Assembly (NCBI GenBank): GCA_031430435.1
Contig: JANPBM010000119.1
Coordinates: 31,942 to 95,941, forward strand
Reading direction: 5' to 3'
From: JANNVK01 sp031430435
GTDB taxonomy: Bacteria > Acidobacteriota > Blastocatellia > Pyrinomonadales > Pyrinomonadaceae
Length of the DNA: 64,000 bases
The notes below the pieces were generated by a model. The model had not been told where the DNA came from. It did not search any database and saw only the letters and a program-made list of their open reading frames with translations. This document shows, piece by piece, positions 7,875 to 17,470 of the stretch. Each line of letters opens with the position of its first letter. The stretch's first letter is position 1. The position numbers and the translations under genes are program-made.

Positions 7875-9149
7875 TTATTTTGTTGCGTTTGCGGCGGTTT
7901 TAGCCGTGTTTGTGTTTGCTTCGGGTTTCGCGTTGCTGTTTGCCGTCGCAGCAGAAACAGTTGTCGCCGGGGCAGACATTCCTTCAGGATAAATTGTTTC
8001 TTTGAAGGTGAATTTTCCCGCGACGGCATCAAGTTCCAAAACAACCGCCGGTTTAATTGCGTTTCGGCTTCCGTCAAGGGTGATTTTGCCGGTTACGCCG
8101 GAGTATTCTTTGGTTGCGTTGATGGCATCTTTCAACTTCGCGCTGTCAGTTCCGCCGGCGCGTTTAATCGCATCCGCCAAAACTTTAGCCGAATCGTAGG
8201 CAAGCGCCGCCAATGAGTCAGGAGCAACGTTGAATTTCGCTTTATAGCTTTTTACAAAATTTTGGATTTCAGGCGAAGGATTATCCGCCGAATAATGGTT
8301 AGAAATGTAGGCATTTTTCAACGACTCGCCGCCGAGTTTCCAAAGTTCGGGAGAATCCCAACCGTCGCCGCCCAAAAGAGGCATTGTCATTCCAAGTTCG
8401 CGGGCTTGGCGGGCAATAATTCCGACCTCGCCGTAATAGCCGGGAATGTAAATCACATCAGGCTTTTGATCCCGCATTTGGGTCAACTGACCTTTAAAGT
8501 CTTGGTCTTTCTGAGCATACGTTTGCTTGGTAATTACTTTTCCGCCGAGTTTTGTAAATTCTTCTTCAAAAAACTTTGTCAAACCTTTACTGTAATCGGA
8601 ACTGTTATCGCCGAGAATCGCCGCTGTTTTTGCTTTCAATGTGTTTGCCGCAAATTTTGCCATGACCGAACCTTGAAACGGGTCGATAAAACAGACGCGT
8701 GAAATATAATCGCCGACTTCGGTAACTTTCGGATTCGTTGACGACGGTGTAATCATCGGAACTTTTGCTTCTTGGGCAACGGGAGCTGCGGCAAGTGAAT
8801 TCGACGAGGCAACTTCGCCCAAAACTGCCGCAACTTTGTCTTGGCTGATTAGTTTTGAGATGACGGTTTTCGCTTTTTCGGGAGTTCCCTGATCGTCTTC
8901 AAAAACCATTTCGAGTTTTTTACCGTTCACTCCGCCGCCGGCATTGATTTCTTCAAATGCCAACTGAATGCCGTTTTTGGTTGATTGACCAAAACTCGAA
9001 GTCGCTCCGCTGGTGTCGCCGTAAACGCCGACTTTTATGCCGTCGCCCGCCGGAGCGGTTGTTCCGTTAGTGTTACTGCCTTTTTGAACACAAGATACCG
9101 AAAGAATCATGGAAATTGCTGCCGCAATACTTAAAAAAGTTCTTTTCAT
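7875..9149 (-). CDS. livK: Branched-chain amino acid-binding lipoprotein
   Basis: The 424-residue protein has a lipoprotein signal peptide with lipobox LSVSC (Cys20) and a type I periplasmic binding fold (IKVGVYGDTSGATSSFGQ at the start, LAAAPVAQEAKVPMITPSSTNP at about 120-140, PDVIYIPGYYGEVGIIARQ in the middle). As the cell is Gram-negative the protein is a lipid-anchored solute receptor for the LivHMGF complex. Residues after about 385 form a low-complexity Ala/Thr/Asn tail that is not part of the fold. Ligand specificity within the Leu/Ile/Val/amide family is not readable. It is first in the operon, with a candidate promoter about 165 bases upstream. Confidence 0.9.
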   Translation of the reverse strand: MKRTFLSIAAAISMILSVSCVQKGSNTNGTTAPAGDGIKVGVYGDTSGATSSFGQSTKNGIQLAFEEINAGGGVNGKKLEMVFEDDQGTPEKAKTVISKLISQDKVAAVLGEVASSNSLAAAPVAQEAKVPMITPSSTNPKVTEVGDYISRVCFIDPFQGSVMAKFAANTLKAKTAAILGDNSSDYSKGLTKFFEEEFTKLGGKVITKQTYAQKDQDFKGQLTQMRDQKPDVIYIPGYYGEVGIIARQARELGMTMPLLGGDGWDSPELWKLGGESLKNAYISNHYSADNPSPEIQNFVKSYKAKFNVAPDSLAALAYDSAKVLADAIKRAGGTDSAKLKDAINATKEYSGVTGKITLDGSRNAIKPAVVLELDAVAGKFTFKETIYPEGMSAPATTVSAATANSNAKPEANTNTAKTAANATK

Positions 9150-9575
9150 ACGTTCCTCACAAATTATATATTGAAATTATAAACCGAAATCATAAGCGAA
9201 ACTAAAGTTCGGGCTGACTGAAAACGTCCGAGTCTTTTCACTTTTAAGCAAACCATTCCGAAAAAGTTATCTTAATTAATCCGATTTATAAAGATGTAAT
9301 TATTACAGACTATTAGTATACCTAAATAAGTGAAGGTGTCGAGTTTTGAAAAGCGAATATTGACTATTACGAGCGATAAACCTGCCGGAAATTCGGGTGT
9401 TAAATCCTTTTTTGAAAATATAGCTTTGCAATCGTGAAAATCCCGTATTGTTTTTTAATGCTGTCGGGAAAACTGCGGGTATTTTGTTGTAAAACTAAAA
9501 TAGTTTATTTTTTGCGTGAAATTATGCGCTATTTTATTTGTTTCTCGGCAGTCCGCAGACTAAAATCCGATAAGG
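9150..9575. other. Intergenic divergent promoter region
   Basis: This 426-base gap lies between the divergent livK and VanZ-like genes. It is AT-rich with no ORF that I can support. The only structured signal is a candidate promoter for the liv operon at 9315-9342. No tRNA, riboswitch or repeat array was seen. Confidence 0.6.
9315..9342 (-). promoter_or_regulatory. Candidate sigma-70-type promoter of the liv operon
   Basis: On the minus strand TCGACA (-35, one mismatch to TTGACA) is followed after 16 bases by TATACT (-10). It would give a leader of about 160 bases before livK. Motif match only. Confidence 0.4.
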
Positions 9576-10034
9576 ATGATTGAACAAACTCGCAAAGATA
9601 TTCGGCGCAACCGATTTTTTCGTTATGCGCCGTTTTTGTTATGGATCGGTTTTATATTTTTTATGTCGTCGAATTCGGGTTCGATGACAAATACATCGCG
9701 TTTTATTCGCCCGTTGTTGGAATTTTTGTTCCCGAATTCGCCGGCGGAAACGCTCGACATTTATCACGGCTACATTCGCAAACTCGCGCATTTTACCGAA
9801 TATGCGATGCTTGCATTTTGGGCTTCGCGCGCATTTCGGCATTCATCGAAACATTTTTTGCAAAAATTTTGGTATCTTTCGGCGATACTCTGCGTTTTCT
9901 CGGTTGCTTTGTTCGACGAATATAATCAAAGTTTTAACCGAAATCGAACAGGTTCGATTTACGATGTTTTACTGGATTGTTTGGGTGGTTTGGTAATGAT
10001 TTGGGCGATTGGGTTGTGGTTCAGAAAAACGTAA
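9576..10034 (+). CDS. VanZ-like family membrane protein
   Basis: The 152-residue protein has four hydrophobic segments (about 17-31, 72-86, 99-113, 131-147) and the VanZ pattern: FMSSNSG after the first helix, KLAHFTEYAMLAF in the second, and DEYNQSFNRNRTGSIYDVLLDCLGG, where the acidic/Gln-rich loop and final helix are conserved. VanZ confers low-level teicoplanin resistance in enterococci; most bacterial homologues have no known role. AAGG lies directly against the ATG, too close to be a normal Shine-Dalgarno. It converges on the FecR-like gene. Confidence 0.82.
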   Translation: MIEQTRKDIRRNRFFRYAPFLLWIGFIFFMSSNSGSMTNTSRFIRPLLEFLFPNSPAETLDIYHGYIRKLAHFTEYAMLAFWASRAFRHSSKHFLQKFWYLSAILCVFSVALFDEYNQSFNRNRTGSIYDVLLDCLGGLVMIWAIGLWFRKT

Positions 10035-10054
10035 TTGCGGAATTTTCCGCCGCG

Positions 10055-11344
10055 TCAATTTATTCTCGACGATTTTCCGTTGCTTAAATTCAATGAATAT
10101 CGGGTTCGGCTTCCGTGTTCGTCATTGGCTTCGATGCCGATTTCGGTTGACGGCGCGGAAACTTGCATCCGAAAACTTCCGTCGCCGACGGCAAAAGTTT
10201 CGCGTCCGAGAATTCTGACAACCGTTCCCGGATTGGTTTTACCGCTCACAACATAAACGTTTCCGCCGATGTTTTCGGCTTTCAAATCGCTCAAAGCCAT
10301 TGCTCCGCCGGGTTCTCTGGTCGCAATCGTAAACTTCCACGGCTCGCTCCATTCGCTGATTTGCCCCGAACTTGCCACCGAACGAACTCGCCAAAAATAA
10401 CCTCCCGCCGTGATTTTTGCCAACGTCAAATTCGGTGTAACCAACGGTTCTTTTTCGATAACCATTGACTCCGCGACAAAGAACGGCGAGGTGGCAACTT
10501 CGACGCGATAATAAGCGGTCGGCAGATTATCGGTTTTTTGCCAACGCAAAGTCATCGCGGTATTTCCCGCATCGGAAACAAAAATTTGTTCGAGTGTCGG
10601 CGGAGCAATCAGTTTGGGTGCGTCGAGCGACTTTTCTTTCGGCAAAACCTTGCCGTTCGGAGCAATCGAAGCATATTCATTGTCTTTGATAACAATTTTT
10701 TCGCCGTTGACAGAGGTTTCAACGCTGCCGCGTGAGATGCGAATTTCTCCGCCGTCGGTTTTGGCATTTACTCCGAAATTTGCTTCGGTTTGAGCCGAAA
10801 TTTTACTTTCGACTTGTTTTACTTCGACTATATTTTGCGATTCGCCGGATTGATCTTCGGTTTTAACGTTAATTTGTCCGCCGCCAAGCGAGACTTTAAC
10901 GTTTGTTCCGCCCAAAATAGAAGTGTTGTCGCGGACAATAACGGTGCTGTTCGGTTTGATGGTCAACGTCGAACCGTCAATCATTTGCAACTGAGTTTTG
11001 CCGTCGGCTTGGGTTTGAATCGTGTCGCCGGCGGCAACATACGTTGTTTGCGTAACGCGAATGACTTCGCGCGTGGATGCCCGAATGATGCGAACGTCGC
11101 CTTCAAACGAGGAAATAACCGCCGCATTTTTCGGAGTTTCGCCTTTTTGAATAGATTCTCGGTTTTTCCAAAGCCACCAGCCGCCGCAACCAAGCAGACC
11201 GATAACCACGCACGCGGCTATCAAACCGTAAATCGTACTTCGCTTAATTTTCCACCAATCTACATAAAATCGGCGAAATTTTTGATCTTTATTATCCACG
11301 CGAAAAGGTTTATTTTCCCTTTGTTTTACTACAATCAGCGACAT
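10055..11344 (-). CDS. FecR-domain membrane-anchored protein
   Basis: The 429-residue protein has a short cytoplasmic N terminus, one membrane helix (about 36-58), then a FecR-type beta domain (about 70-235: EGDVRIIRASTREVIRV, GDTIQTQADGKTQLQMIDGSTLTIKPNS). The rest has a fibronectin-like segment (about 250-350, with YYRVEVATSPFF and WRVRSVASSG...WSEPWKFTI) and a short Ig-like tail. FecR in E. coli passes a signal from an outer-membrane receptor to an ECF sigma factor, but no sigma gene is adjacent, so this is more likely a structural or sensory periplasmic protein. Spacing to the upstream terC gene is 11 bases, so the two are probably co-transcribed. Confidence 0.75.
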   Translation of the reverse strand: MSLIVVKQRENKPFRVDNKDQKFRRFYVDWWKIKRSTIYGLIAACVVIGLLGCGGWWLWKNRESIQKGETPKNAAVISSFEGDVRIIRASTREVIRVTQTTYVAAGDTIQTQADGKTQLQMIDGSTLTIKPNSTVIVRDNTSILGGTNVKVSLGGGQINVKTEDQSGESQNIVEVKQVESKISAQTEANFGVNAKTDGGEIRISRGSVETSVNGEKIVIKDNEYASIAPNGKVLPKEKSLDAPKLIAPPTLEQIFVSDAGNTAMTLRWQKTDNLPTAYYRVEVATSPFFVAESMVIEKEPLVTPNLTLAKITAGGYFWRVRSVASSGQISEWSEPWKFTIATREPGGAMALSDLKAENIGGNVYVVSGKTNPGTVVRILGRETFAVGDGSFRMQVSAPSTEIGIEANDEHGSRTRYSLNLSNGKSSRIN

Positions 11345-11355
11345 CTGTTTTTGTT

Positions 11356-12378
11356 TCAGACACCGGCTTGCTCTACGTTTTCTTCTTTGGGAAACATCAA
11401 CGATAACACTATTGAAGCAATTAACGCCAAAACTACTACACCAAGCGAAATATTCGTCATTGCCTGATTAAATTCGCCGCCGGCAAATCTGTGTAAAAAT
11501 TGCCCGAACGCCGAATCGCTTCCACTAACCATTATCAAACCTTCTGCCAATAAAGGCAACAACATTTTTAGTCCGATAAAACTTAAGACAAATGCGAGTC
11601 CGTATTTCAGAAAATGAAATTTTTCCGCTAAATCCACCAATAAAAAGAAAAACGTGCGTAAGCCGAGTATTGCGAAAATATTCGACGTATAAACAATGAA
11701 GCGATCGGTCGTGATGCCGAAAATTGCCGGAATCGAATCAACCGCAAACACTAAATCCACTACGTTTATTACTATCAGAACTAATAACAGCAAAGTTCCT
11801 TCTCTTTTGCCGTTATTTTTGACAAAAAACTTTTCGCCGTCGTAATGCTTTGAAATACGGATAAATTTTGTTGTCAAAGCAACAATTTTATTTTCTTCGG
11901 GATTAAAATCTTCATCATCGTCGAAAAACATTTTTATACCCGTATAAACCAAAAATGCTCCGAACACATACAACAACCAATGAAATTGTTCGACCAGTGC
12001 GGCTCCCGCGAAAATCATCACCATTCGCAGAACCAACGCCATAAAAATCCCCCAAAACAAAACGCGGTGCTGATATTTTTTCGGGACTTTAAAGAAATTG
12101 AAAATCAACAGAAAAACGAATAAGTTGTCAACCGAAAGCGAAAGTTCGATGATGTAACCTGTCAAAAATTCTTTGGCTTTGACAACTCCGAACTGTGTAA
12201 AAATAAACAAGTTAAATAAAAGCGCGAGTGAAATCCAAACAGCGCTCCACGACAAAGTTTGTTTGCGGGTCGGGGCATGCGAATTTCGGTTGGCGATGCC
12301 CAAATCAACCGCCAAAGCAATGGCGACCACCACAAAAAATACAACCCACGCCCACATCGGGTAAGAAACAGTTTCCAT
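11356..12378 (-). CDS. TerC family integral membrane protein
   Basis: The 340-residue protein has about nine membrane segments and the two TerC signature regions: ELSLSVDNLFVFLLIF (about 78-93) and VFAVDSIPAIFGITTDRFIVY (about residues 211-231), each with the conserved Asp that is thought to coordinate metal. TerC/MeeY-type proteins act in tellurite resistance or export Mn(II) to exported enzymes. No yybP-ykoY manganese riboswitch is visible upstream. It lies 11 bases before the FecR-like gene in the same orientation. Confidence 0.88.
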   Translation of the reverse strand: METVSYPMWAWVVFFVVVAIALAVDLGIANRNSHAPTRKQTLSWSAVWISLALLFNLFIFTQFGVVKAKEFLTGYIIELSLSVDNLFVFLLIFNFFKVPKKYQHRVLFWGIFMALVLRMVMIFAGAALVEQFHWLLYVFGAFLVYTGIKMFFDDDEDFNPEENKIVALTTKFIRISKHYDGEKFFVKNNGKREGTLLLLVLIVINVVDLVFAVDSIPAIFGITTDRFIVYTSNIFAILGLRTFFFLLVDLAEKFHFLKYGLAFVLSFIGLKMLLPLLAEGLIMVSGSDSAFGQFLHRFAGGEFNQAMTNISLGVVVLALIASIVLSLMFPKEENVEQAGV

Positions 12379-12518
12379 ATTGAATTATTGAATTATTTAC
12401 TATTCGGTTCATTTTTTGATTGAATCGGTCGGATAATTTATCCAGTTAAAAATGAATAAACGAGCCAATGAATCAATCACCTAATCAGCTACGATAGTTA
12501 CAAAAATTACGGCTTTCT

Positions 12519-12565
12519 GCAACTTTTCTTTCAACTTTGAGTTTCAACCTTTGAACTTTCAGCGT
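12519..12565. repeat. Degenerate heptad repeat (TTTCAAC/TTTGAGT type)
   Basis: The spacer before the PpiD-like gene reads as successive 7-mers such as TTTCAAC, TTTGAGT, TTCAACC, TTTGAAC. One of several 7-base-period repeats in this window. Confidence 0.4.
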
Positions 12566-12636
12566 TTTAGGTGCTAAAATTGCGGTTTGCTCGTAATGGC
12601 AAGTAAGTTAAATTCAGTATTAAGGTAAATAATTAA

Positions 12637-14643
12637 ATGCTTAAGACGTTTAGTCGTTTGGAAAAAACGCGAAATTTCATTCTGTTGTTTTTCGCCGCGT
12701 TGATGGTTCTCAGTTTGGTTCTTTTTTACGCTCCGACTCGTAATCGAGATGTGAACGAAACAAAAACCCGCAGCACGGAAACTGCCGCTCAAATCGGCAG
12801 TGAAACCGTCACGCTCGGTGATTTAGCGATTCAAAAAGAACGCCAAGAGCAGCAACAACAAATGTACGGAATGAAAGGCGCCGTGCCGTCAAGCCGTGTG
12901 ATCGAAGGTGCGGTTGCCCAAAAAATCATCAAACAAGAAGCCGCCAGATTAGGCTTTTCTGCTTCGGATGATGAAGTCAGAACCAAATTAGTCGAGCAAA
13001 ACAAGAACGAAGACGGCACCCCGATTGACCAAAAGCGTTACGAACAATATGCGATGGATTCCGCCGGAAGCGTTAAGAAATTTGAGGACGGAGTTCGGGA
13101 CAACATTGCCTCGAACAAACTCGAAGCCTTTGTTACATCGGGCGTAACGGTGTCGGAAGACGAAGTTTTGGGAGATTTCAAAAAGCGTCAAACCAAATTC
13201 GATTTGAATTATGTGAGCGTTAATCCGACCGAACTTGCTCCGACCATCAAGCCGACCGAGGCTGAACTTCAAACATATTTTGAAGCCAACAAAAAAACCT
13301 ATTTTATCAGCACGCCGCAAAAGAAAATTCGTTATGTGTTTGTCAATCAAGCGAAAGTCGGCGAAAAACTTCCGATTACCGATGCTGAGATTAAAACCGA
13401 ATACGATGCCTTGTCAATCGATAAAAAACAAGCCGGAGTTCAAGTTCAACAACTTGTTTTGCGTGTGCCGAAACCGGAAATGGACGCGCAGGTTTTAGCC
13501 AAAGCAACCGCTTTAGTTACGGAAATGCGCGGCACGGAAGGAAAAATCACCGAAGAAAAATTCGCCGAAAAAGCCAAAGGTCAGTCGGAAGACGCGAAAA
13601 CTGCCCAAATCGGCGGAAAAATCGCGGGTTTGGTCAAAGCCAATCCGAATAATCCGACCGATCCGTTACAAAAAACTTTAGCGTTGCAAGTCGGTGAAAT
13701 TACCGAACCAATTAAATTCGGCTCTAATTATTATATTTTCCGACGCGGCGAACCTGTCGCCAAACCGATTGAAGACGCGAAAAAAGAAATCGAAGTAAGT
13801 TTGCGTAATCGCCGTTCATACACTGCCGCCGCCGATTTAGCTCAAAAAGTTGCCGCTAAATTAAAAGAAGTCAAAGACGTGCAAAAGGTCGCGGACGAAT
13901 TTGCAACCCAAGCGAATATGTCGGCAAAAGATATGGTGCGTGAAACGGGTTACGTCAAAAAAGACGACGATGTGCCGAATATCGGAGTTTCGCCGCAATT
14001 TGAAGCGGGCATCGAACCCTTGGCAAACGCGAATGATACGGGCGACAAAATTCCCGTGAAAGACGGTTTTGCGATTCCGCTTTTGGTTGACAAAAAAGAA
14101 CCGCGCGATGCCGATTTCAGCGAAGTAAAAGATAAGATTGCAGAAACCGTCAAGGTTCAGCAAGCCGGAACAAAGGTTGAAGAAATTGCAAAAGCGATTG
14201 CCGCAGGCGCGACATCAGCCGCAACTTTGACATCAGCCGCCACCGCAAAAGGTTTGAAAGCCGAAGATTCTAAAGCATTTACGCTCGGAGCGCCTTTGGG
14301 CAAAAGCCAATCTGCGGGAACTTCACAAGAATTGGAAGACGCGATTTTTGCTTTGAAAGCGGGCGAAATCACCAAAACGCCGATAAAAGTCGGCGACGGT
14401 TATTATATTGTCGGCGTAGCCAAACGCGAAGACGCGAATATGCAGGATTTCACCAAACAACGCGATCAAATGTTACAGTCTTCGCTGTTCCAAAAACGCG
14501 GACAAGTTTTTGAAGATTATTTGGCTGATGTTCGCAAAAAGATGGAAGCCGCAGGTCAAATTAAAATCTATCAGGAAGTGATTGCTAAACTTGACGCGGT
14601 TGCTCCGGGAGACGAGATGCCGGGTGATCCGATTAAAAAGTAG
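12637..14643 (+). CDS. PpiD/SurA-type peptidyl-prolyl isomerase
   Basis: The 668-residue protein has the PpiD layout: a short cytoplasmic N terminus, a membrane helix at about 14-32 (FILLFFAALMVLSLVLFYAP), a SurA_N-like chaperone region (about 50-190), and two parvulin-type segments. The first is about 265-370 (QVQQLVLRVPKP...QVGEITEPIKFGSNYYIFRRGE) and the second, more degenerate, is about 525-600 (ALKAGEITKTPIKVGDGYYIVGV). It would assist folding of outer-membrane and secreted proteins at the periplasmic face. It is transcribed alone and ends at a strong bidirectional terminator. Confidence 0.85.
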   Translation: MLKTFSRLEKTRNFILLFFAALMVLSLVLFYAPTRNRDVNETKTRSTETAAQIGSETVTLGDLAIQKERQEQQQQMYGMKGAVPSSRVIEGAVAQKIIKQEAARLGFSASDDEVRTKLVEQNKNEDGTPIDQKRYEQYAMDSAGSVKKFEDGVRDNIASNKLEAFVTSGVTVSEDEVLGDFKKRQTKFDLNYVSVNPTELAPTIKPTEAELQTYFEANKKTYFISTPQKKIRYVFVNQAKVGEKLPITDAEIKTEYDALSIDKKQAGVQVQQLVLRVPKPEMDAQVLAKATALVTEMRGTEGKITEEKFAEKAKGQSEDAKTAQIGGKIAGLVKANPNNPTDPLQKTLALQVGEITEPIKFGSNYYIFRRGEPVAKPIEDAKKEIEVSLRNRRSYTAAADLAQKVAAKLKEVKDVQKVADEFATQANMSAKDMVRETGYVKKDDDVPNIGVSPQFEAGIEPLANANDTGDKIPVKDGFAIPLLVDKKEPRDADFSEVKDKIAETVKVQQAGTKVEEIAKAIAAGATSAATLTSAATAKGLKAEDSKAFTLGAPLGKSQSAGTSQELEDAIFALKAGEITKTPIKVGDGYYIVGVAKREDANMQDFTKQRDQMLQSSLFQKRGQVFEDYLADVRKKMEAAGQIKIYQEVIAKLDAVAPGDEMPGDPIKK

Positions 14644-14683
14644 CAATCGGCGATTAAGAATACTTTGATATTCGAGAAAAGGT

Positions 14684-14727
14684 TAAAAAAAAAGAAGTTG
14701 TTGCGTTTGCAACAGCTTCTTTTTTTA
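14684..14727. terminator. Bidirectional intrinsic terminator
   Basis: A 13-bp stem (14692-14704 with 14709-14721, one G-U pair) and a 4-base GTTT loop is flanked by A9 on the left and T7 on the right. It sits between the convergent PpiD-like and metzincin genes and can serve both strands. Confidence 0.85.
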
Positions 14728-14735
14728 CTGCCAAT

Positions 14736-16688
14736 TTACTTTGCCTGTGCCGGAATATCGCCGGCGGTGCCGAATTGGATGGCGACAAATCCGCCGTTTC
14801 CGCTGTTCAAGCGATACCAAGTTCCGTTTCGATAAACGCAAACATCGGTTTTCCCGTCGCCGTCATAATCCGCAGGCGCAGGAACATCACTCGCCAATCC
14901 AAAGTAAAATACGCTGAAATTATTGGTCGAAGCCGAAAAAATGTACCAAACGCCGTTTCGATAAACAGTTAAATCGTTTTTGCCGTCACCGTCGAAATCT
15001 CCGGCTACGGGTTTGTCGCCGTTTTGCCCGAACTGAGCGGCATAAAATGAACCGTTAGCACTGTTTAAGCGATACCAAACGCCGGTTGACGGTCGGAAAA
15101 GATTGATGTCGTCTTTGCCGTCGCCGTCATAGTCGGCAGGCACGGGAACATCGCCGGTTGAACCGAACGCCGTAACGGAATATGCTCCGTTACCGCTGTT
15201 CAACCGATACCAGTTGCCTTCACTTCCGCGAAAAACGTTCAAATCAGCTTTGCCGTCGCCGTCGAAATCTGCGGGAGCAGGAATGTCGGTCGCGGTGCCG
15301 AACGCTGCGCCGTAAAAAGTGTTGGTCGAACTTTTCAGCACATACCAAATTCCGTTTCGATAAACGGTCGCATCCGTTTTGCCGTCGCCGTCGAAATCCG
15401 CATCGACGACTTTATCGCCGTTTTGTCCGAATTGAAAAATTGAATACGAATTATTTCCGCTGTTTGAAACATACCAAACGCCGTTCGACGGTCGAAACAA
15501 CGCAATGTCGGATTTTTTATCGCCATCGAAATCATACTTGATCGGAGCAACAAGTTGATTGCTCAGACAACTGTTGTTGGCGGCTGTATAACCGCTGATT
15601 TCACCGCGTGAAGCATTGCAAAAAGTAAACGGCGTAATGTTGCTTAAAATTGCATTCATCGTTGTATCGGCGCAACCTTGATTGCCTTCGACGTGGTTTG
15701 CGCCGAGATTATGCCCGATTTCGTGTGCCGTCAAAATGAATTTGGTCGGTACTAAATCGAGATAACCCGTTAAGCCGTAAGCATCTTGCGGCGTTCGGCA
15801 AATCGCTTGAAAATAAGCGATGCCTTGCGCCGAAGCATTTGATTTTGCCGTCCAGATATGCGCGGTGTCGCGCGGAACACTCGACACCGGATAATTTGCG
15901 TTCCAATGCGCTTGAAAACCTGTCAAAACACCGCTTGCATTTGTATTCGGATACGGATCGACGGTTGTCCAAGTATGCTGAAATGTAACCGCCAACGTGA
16001 TGCCGAGTTCTTGCTCGTAAACGCCTTCAACCATATTCAGCGTGGCGAGAATGTCATTATTTGTTGCCGTTGAAGAACCTCCGAACGCCGTTACATATTG
16101 AAAATCGGCTTCCGTCGCAACTTCTAAAACCTTGTATGTAATCACATTGTTTGATGCCGTATTTTTTGCGACCACGCCTTTTCCGGTCTCTATTTTTTCG
16201 CCGACCGAACACGACATTTCTTCGCCTTTTATCAAATCTTCGCCGCGATAAACGACAAAATCGGATTTACTTGCGGATTTTGAATACTTACCGGCAGGTT
16301 CGACGTAGAATTTTTCATCGCCGACAAAAATAAAACCTTCGACTTTATCTTCGCCGATTGAAAGTCTGACGGCTGAGTTTTCAACGCCTTTGACCGTTCC
16401 TTTATATGTGGAAATATACCCTTTTTCAAGCGTCCGATGACCGTTCGCGTTCGTTTCTTCGGCTCTATAATTTGCCGAACGCAAATCTCGCGGTGTCAGA
16501 TTCAGTTCAAAATTCGCAATCGAAAGTTTACCGTTTTGACTGACTTTGGCAGACGAGGCTTTCGTATCGATTTTTACTAAATTATAGTTTGTAAAAGATT
16601 TAGACAGATCAGCCTGAGCCGATTGAGCTGAAATAAGAGTCGTACTTCCCAATAAAATAACGAACAAAGAAAACAAATTTCTTAACAT
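14736..16688 (-). CDS. Secreted metzincin zinc protease with FG-GAP repeats
   Basis: The 650-residue protein starts with a signal peptide (about 1-21, ending ISAQ). The catalytic part contains HEIGHNLGANH at 322-332, the HExxHxxGxxH zinc motif of metzincins, with a likely Met-turn Met344; this and the N-terminal pro-region fit reprolysin/M12B-like enzymes. Residues from about 388 onward hold about six tandem FG-GAP/VCBS-like repeats of 45-50 residues, each with a Ca-binding DFDGDGK..D loop and a WY(R/V)LNS or similar core, probably forming a beta-propeller for adhesion or substrate targeting. The same C-terminal repeat type is common in secreted acidobacterial proteins. It is monocistronic and ends at the shared terminator. 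Confidence 0.88.
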   Translation of the reverse strand: MLRNLFSLFVILLGSTTLISAQSAQADLSKSFTNYNLVKIDTKASSAKVSQNGKLSIANFELNLTPRDLRSANYRAEETNANGHRTLEKGYISTYKGTVKGVENSAVRLSIGEDKVEGFIFVGDEKFYVEPAGKYSKSASKSDFVVYRGEDLIKGEEMSCSVGEKIETGKGVVAKNTASNNVITYKVLEVATEADFQYVTAFGGSSTATNNDILATLNMVEGVYEQELGITLAVTFQHTWTTVDPYPNTNASGVLTGFQAHWNANYPVSSVPRDTAHIWTAKSNASAQGIAYFQAICRTPQDAYGLTGYLDLVPTKFILTAHEIGHNLGANHVEGNQGCADTTMNAILSNITPFTFCNASRGEISGYTAANNSCLSNQLVAPIKYDFDGDKKSDIALFRPSNGVWYVSNSGNNSYSIFQFGQNGDKVVDADFDGDGKTDATVYRNGIWYVLKSSTNTFYGAAFGTATDIPAPADFDGDGKADLNVFRGSEGNWYRLNSGNGAYSVTAFGSTGDVPVPADYDGDGKDDINLFRPSTGVWYRLNSANGSFYAAQFGQNGDKPVAGDFDGDGKNDLTVYRNGVWYIFSASTNNFSVFYFGLASDVPAPADYDGDGKTDVCVYRNGTWYRLNSGNGGFVAIQFGTAGDIPAQAK

Positions 16689-16824
16689 AATTACTCCAAA
16701 ATTTTGAAAATGCTCGGCAGGTAGAAAACAACGTTTAACATCGTTTAATTCTTATACATTACTAACTGATTGCGAATTCCACAAAAACATTCAATAATTC
16801 ATAAAAGAACGATAAAAAGTTAAG

Positions 16825-17295
16825 ATGCAAGTAATGTTGAAAGATTTGGTCGGGAAAATTTGGCGAAAATTACCTGCCGCAGCGCGTTTGAAAATAATTC
16901 GGGTATCGCAAACAAAATTCACTGTTTCGGTCGGTGTGGTAATTTTTGACGACCGCGAACGTATTTTATTGTTGGATCACGTTTTGCGTCCGAAATCGGG
17001 TTGGGGAATTCCGGGCGGTTTTATCAATGCAAACGAACAACCCGAACAAGCCGCGCATCGGGAAATCCGCGAAGAAACCGGACTTGAACTTAAAAACGTA
17101 AAACTTTGGCGAATCGAGACAAAAAAACTTCACGTTGAAATGATTTTTTTCGCCGAAGGTTACGGAAAAGCCGAGGTAAAAAGCCGGGAAATTAAAGAAG
17201 CGAAGTGGTTTGAAAGCAACGATTTACCGAAAGACTTACCATTTATTCAAAAACACATTATCAGCGAAGTGTTGAAATTTACGGGACGCGGATAA
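16825..17295 (+). CDS. Nudix hydrolase
   Basis: The 156-residue protein contains a full Nudix box, GGFINANEQPEQAAHREIREETGLEL at about 58-83 (shown here as GGFINANEQ then REIREETGLEL), matching GX5EX7REUXEEXGU. Nudix enzymes cleave nucleoside diphosphates linked to other moieties; the substrate is not predictable. The N-terminal 30 residues (VGKIWRKLPAAARLKIIR) are basic and lie before the fold, as in many 'phosphatase NudJ-like' annotations. It is probably monocistronic. Confidence 0.87.
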   Translation: MQVMLKDLVGKIWRKLPAAARLKIIRVSQTKFTVSVGVVIFDDRERILLLDHVLRPKSGWGIPGGFINANEQPEQAAHREIREETGLELKNVKLWRIETKKLHVEMIFFAEGYGKAEVKSREIKEAKWFESNDLPKDLPFIQKHIISEVLKFTGRG

Positions 17296-17296
17296 G

Positions 17297-17322
17297 AGGA
17301 AAAAGTAAAAGGTAAAAGGGCA
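17297..17322. repeat. Heptad repeat (GTAAAAG type)
   Basis: After the Nudix stop the sequence carries GTAAAAG GTAAAAG GG. Related copies occur at 988-1012, 17813-17836 and 51209-51232, always in spacers. Confidence 0.5.
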
Positions 17323-17470
17323 GGCTCGGTTATTTGTATCTTAGATTCTTTTGCAAATTTTGCATTAAGTAGTTACGATACTAGCAAGCGGATCAATTTT
17401 ACTTTTTCGATTGTAAACTGTTGAAAAATGATGTTTTAATCCGGAATATGAAATTTTAAATTTAAAATTA

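Noticed and set aside
10790..11467. 225-residue plus-strand ORF
   Set aside because: It is antisense to the FecR-like gene and its Phe/Arg/Asn-rich translation is typical of a shadow frame.
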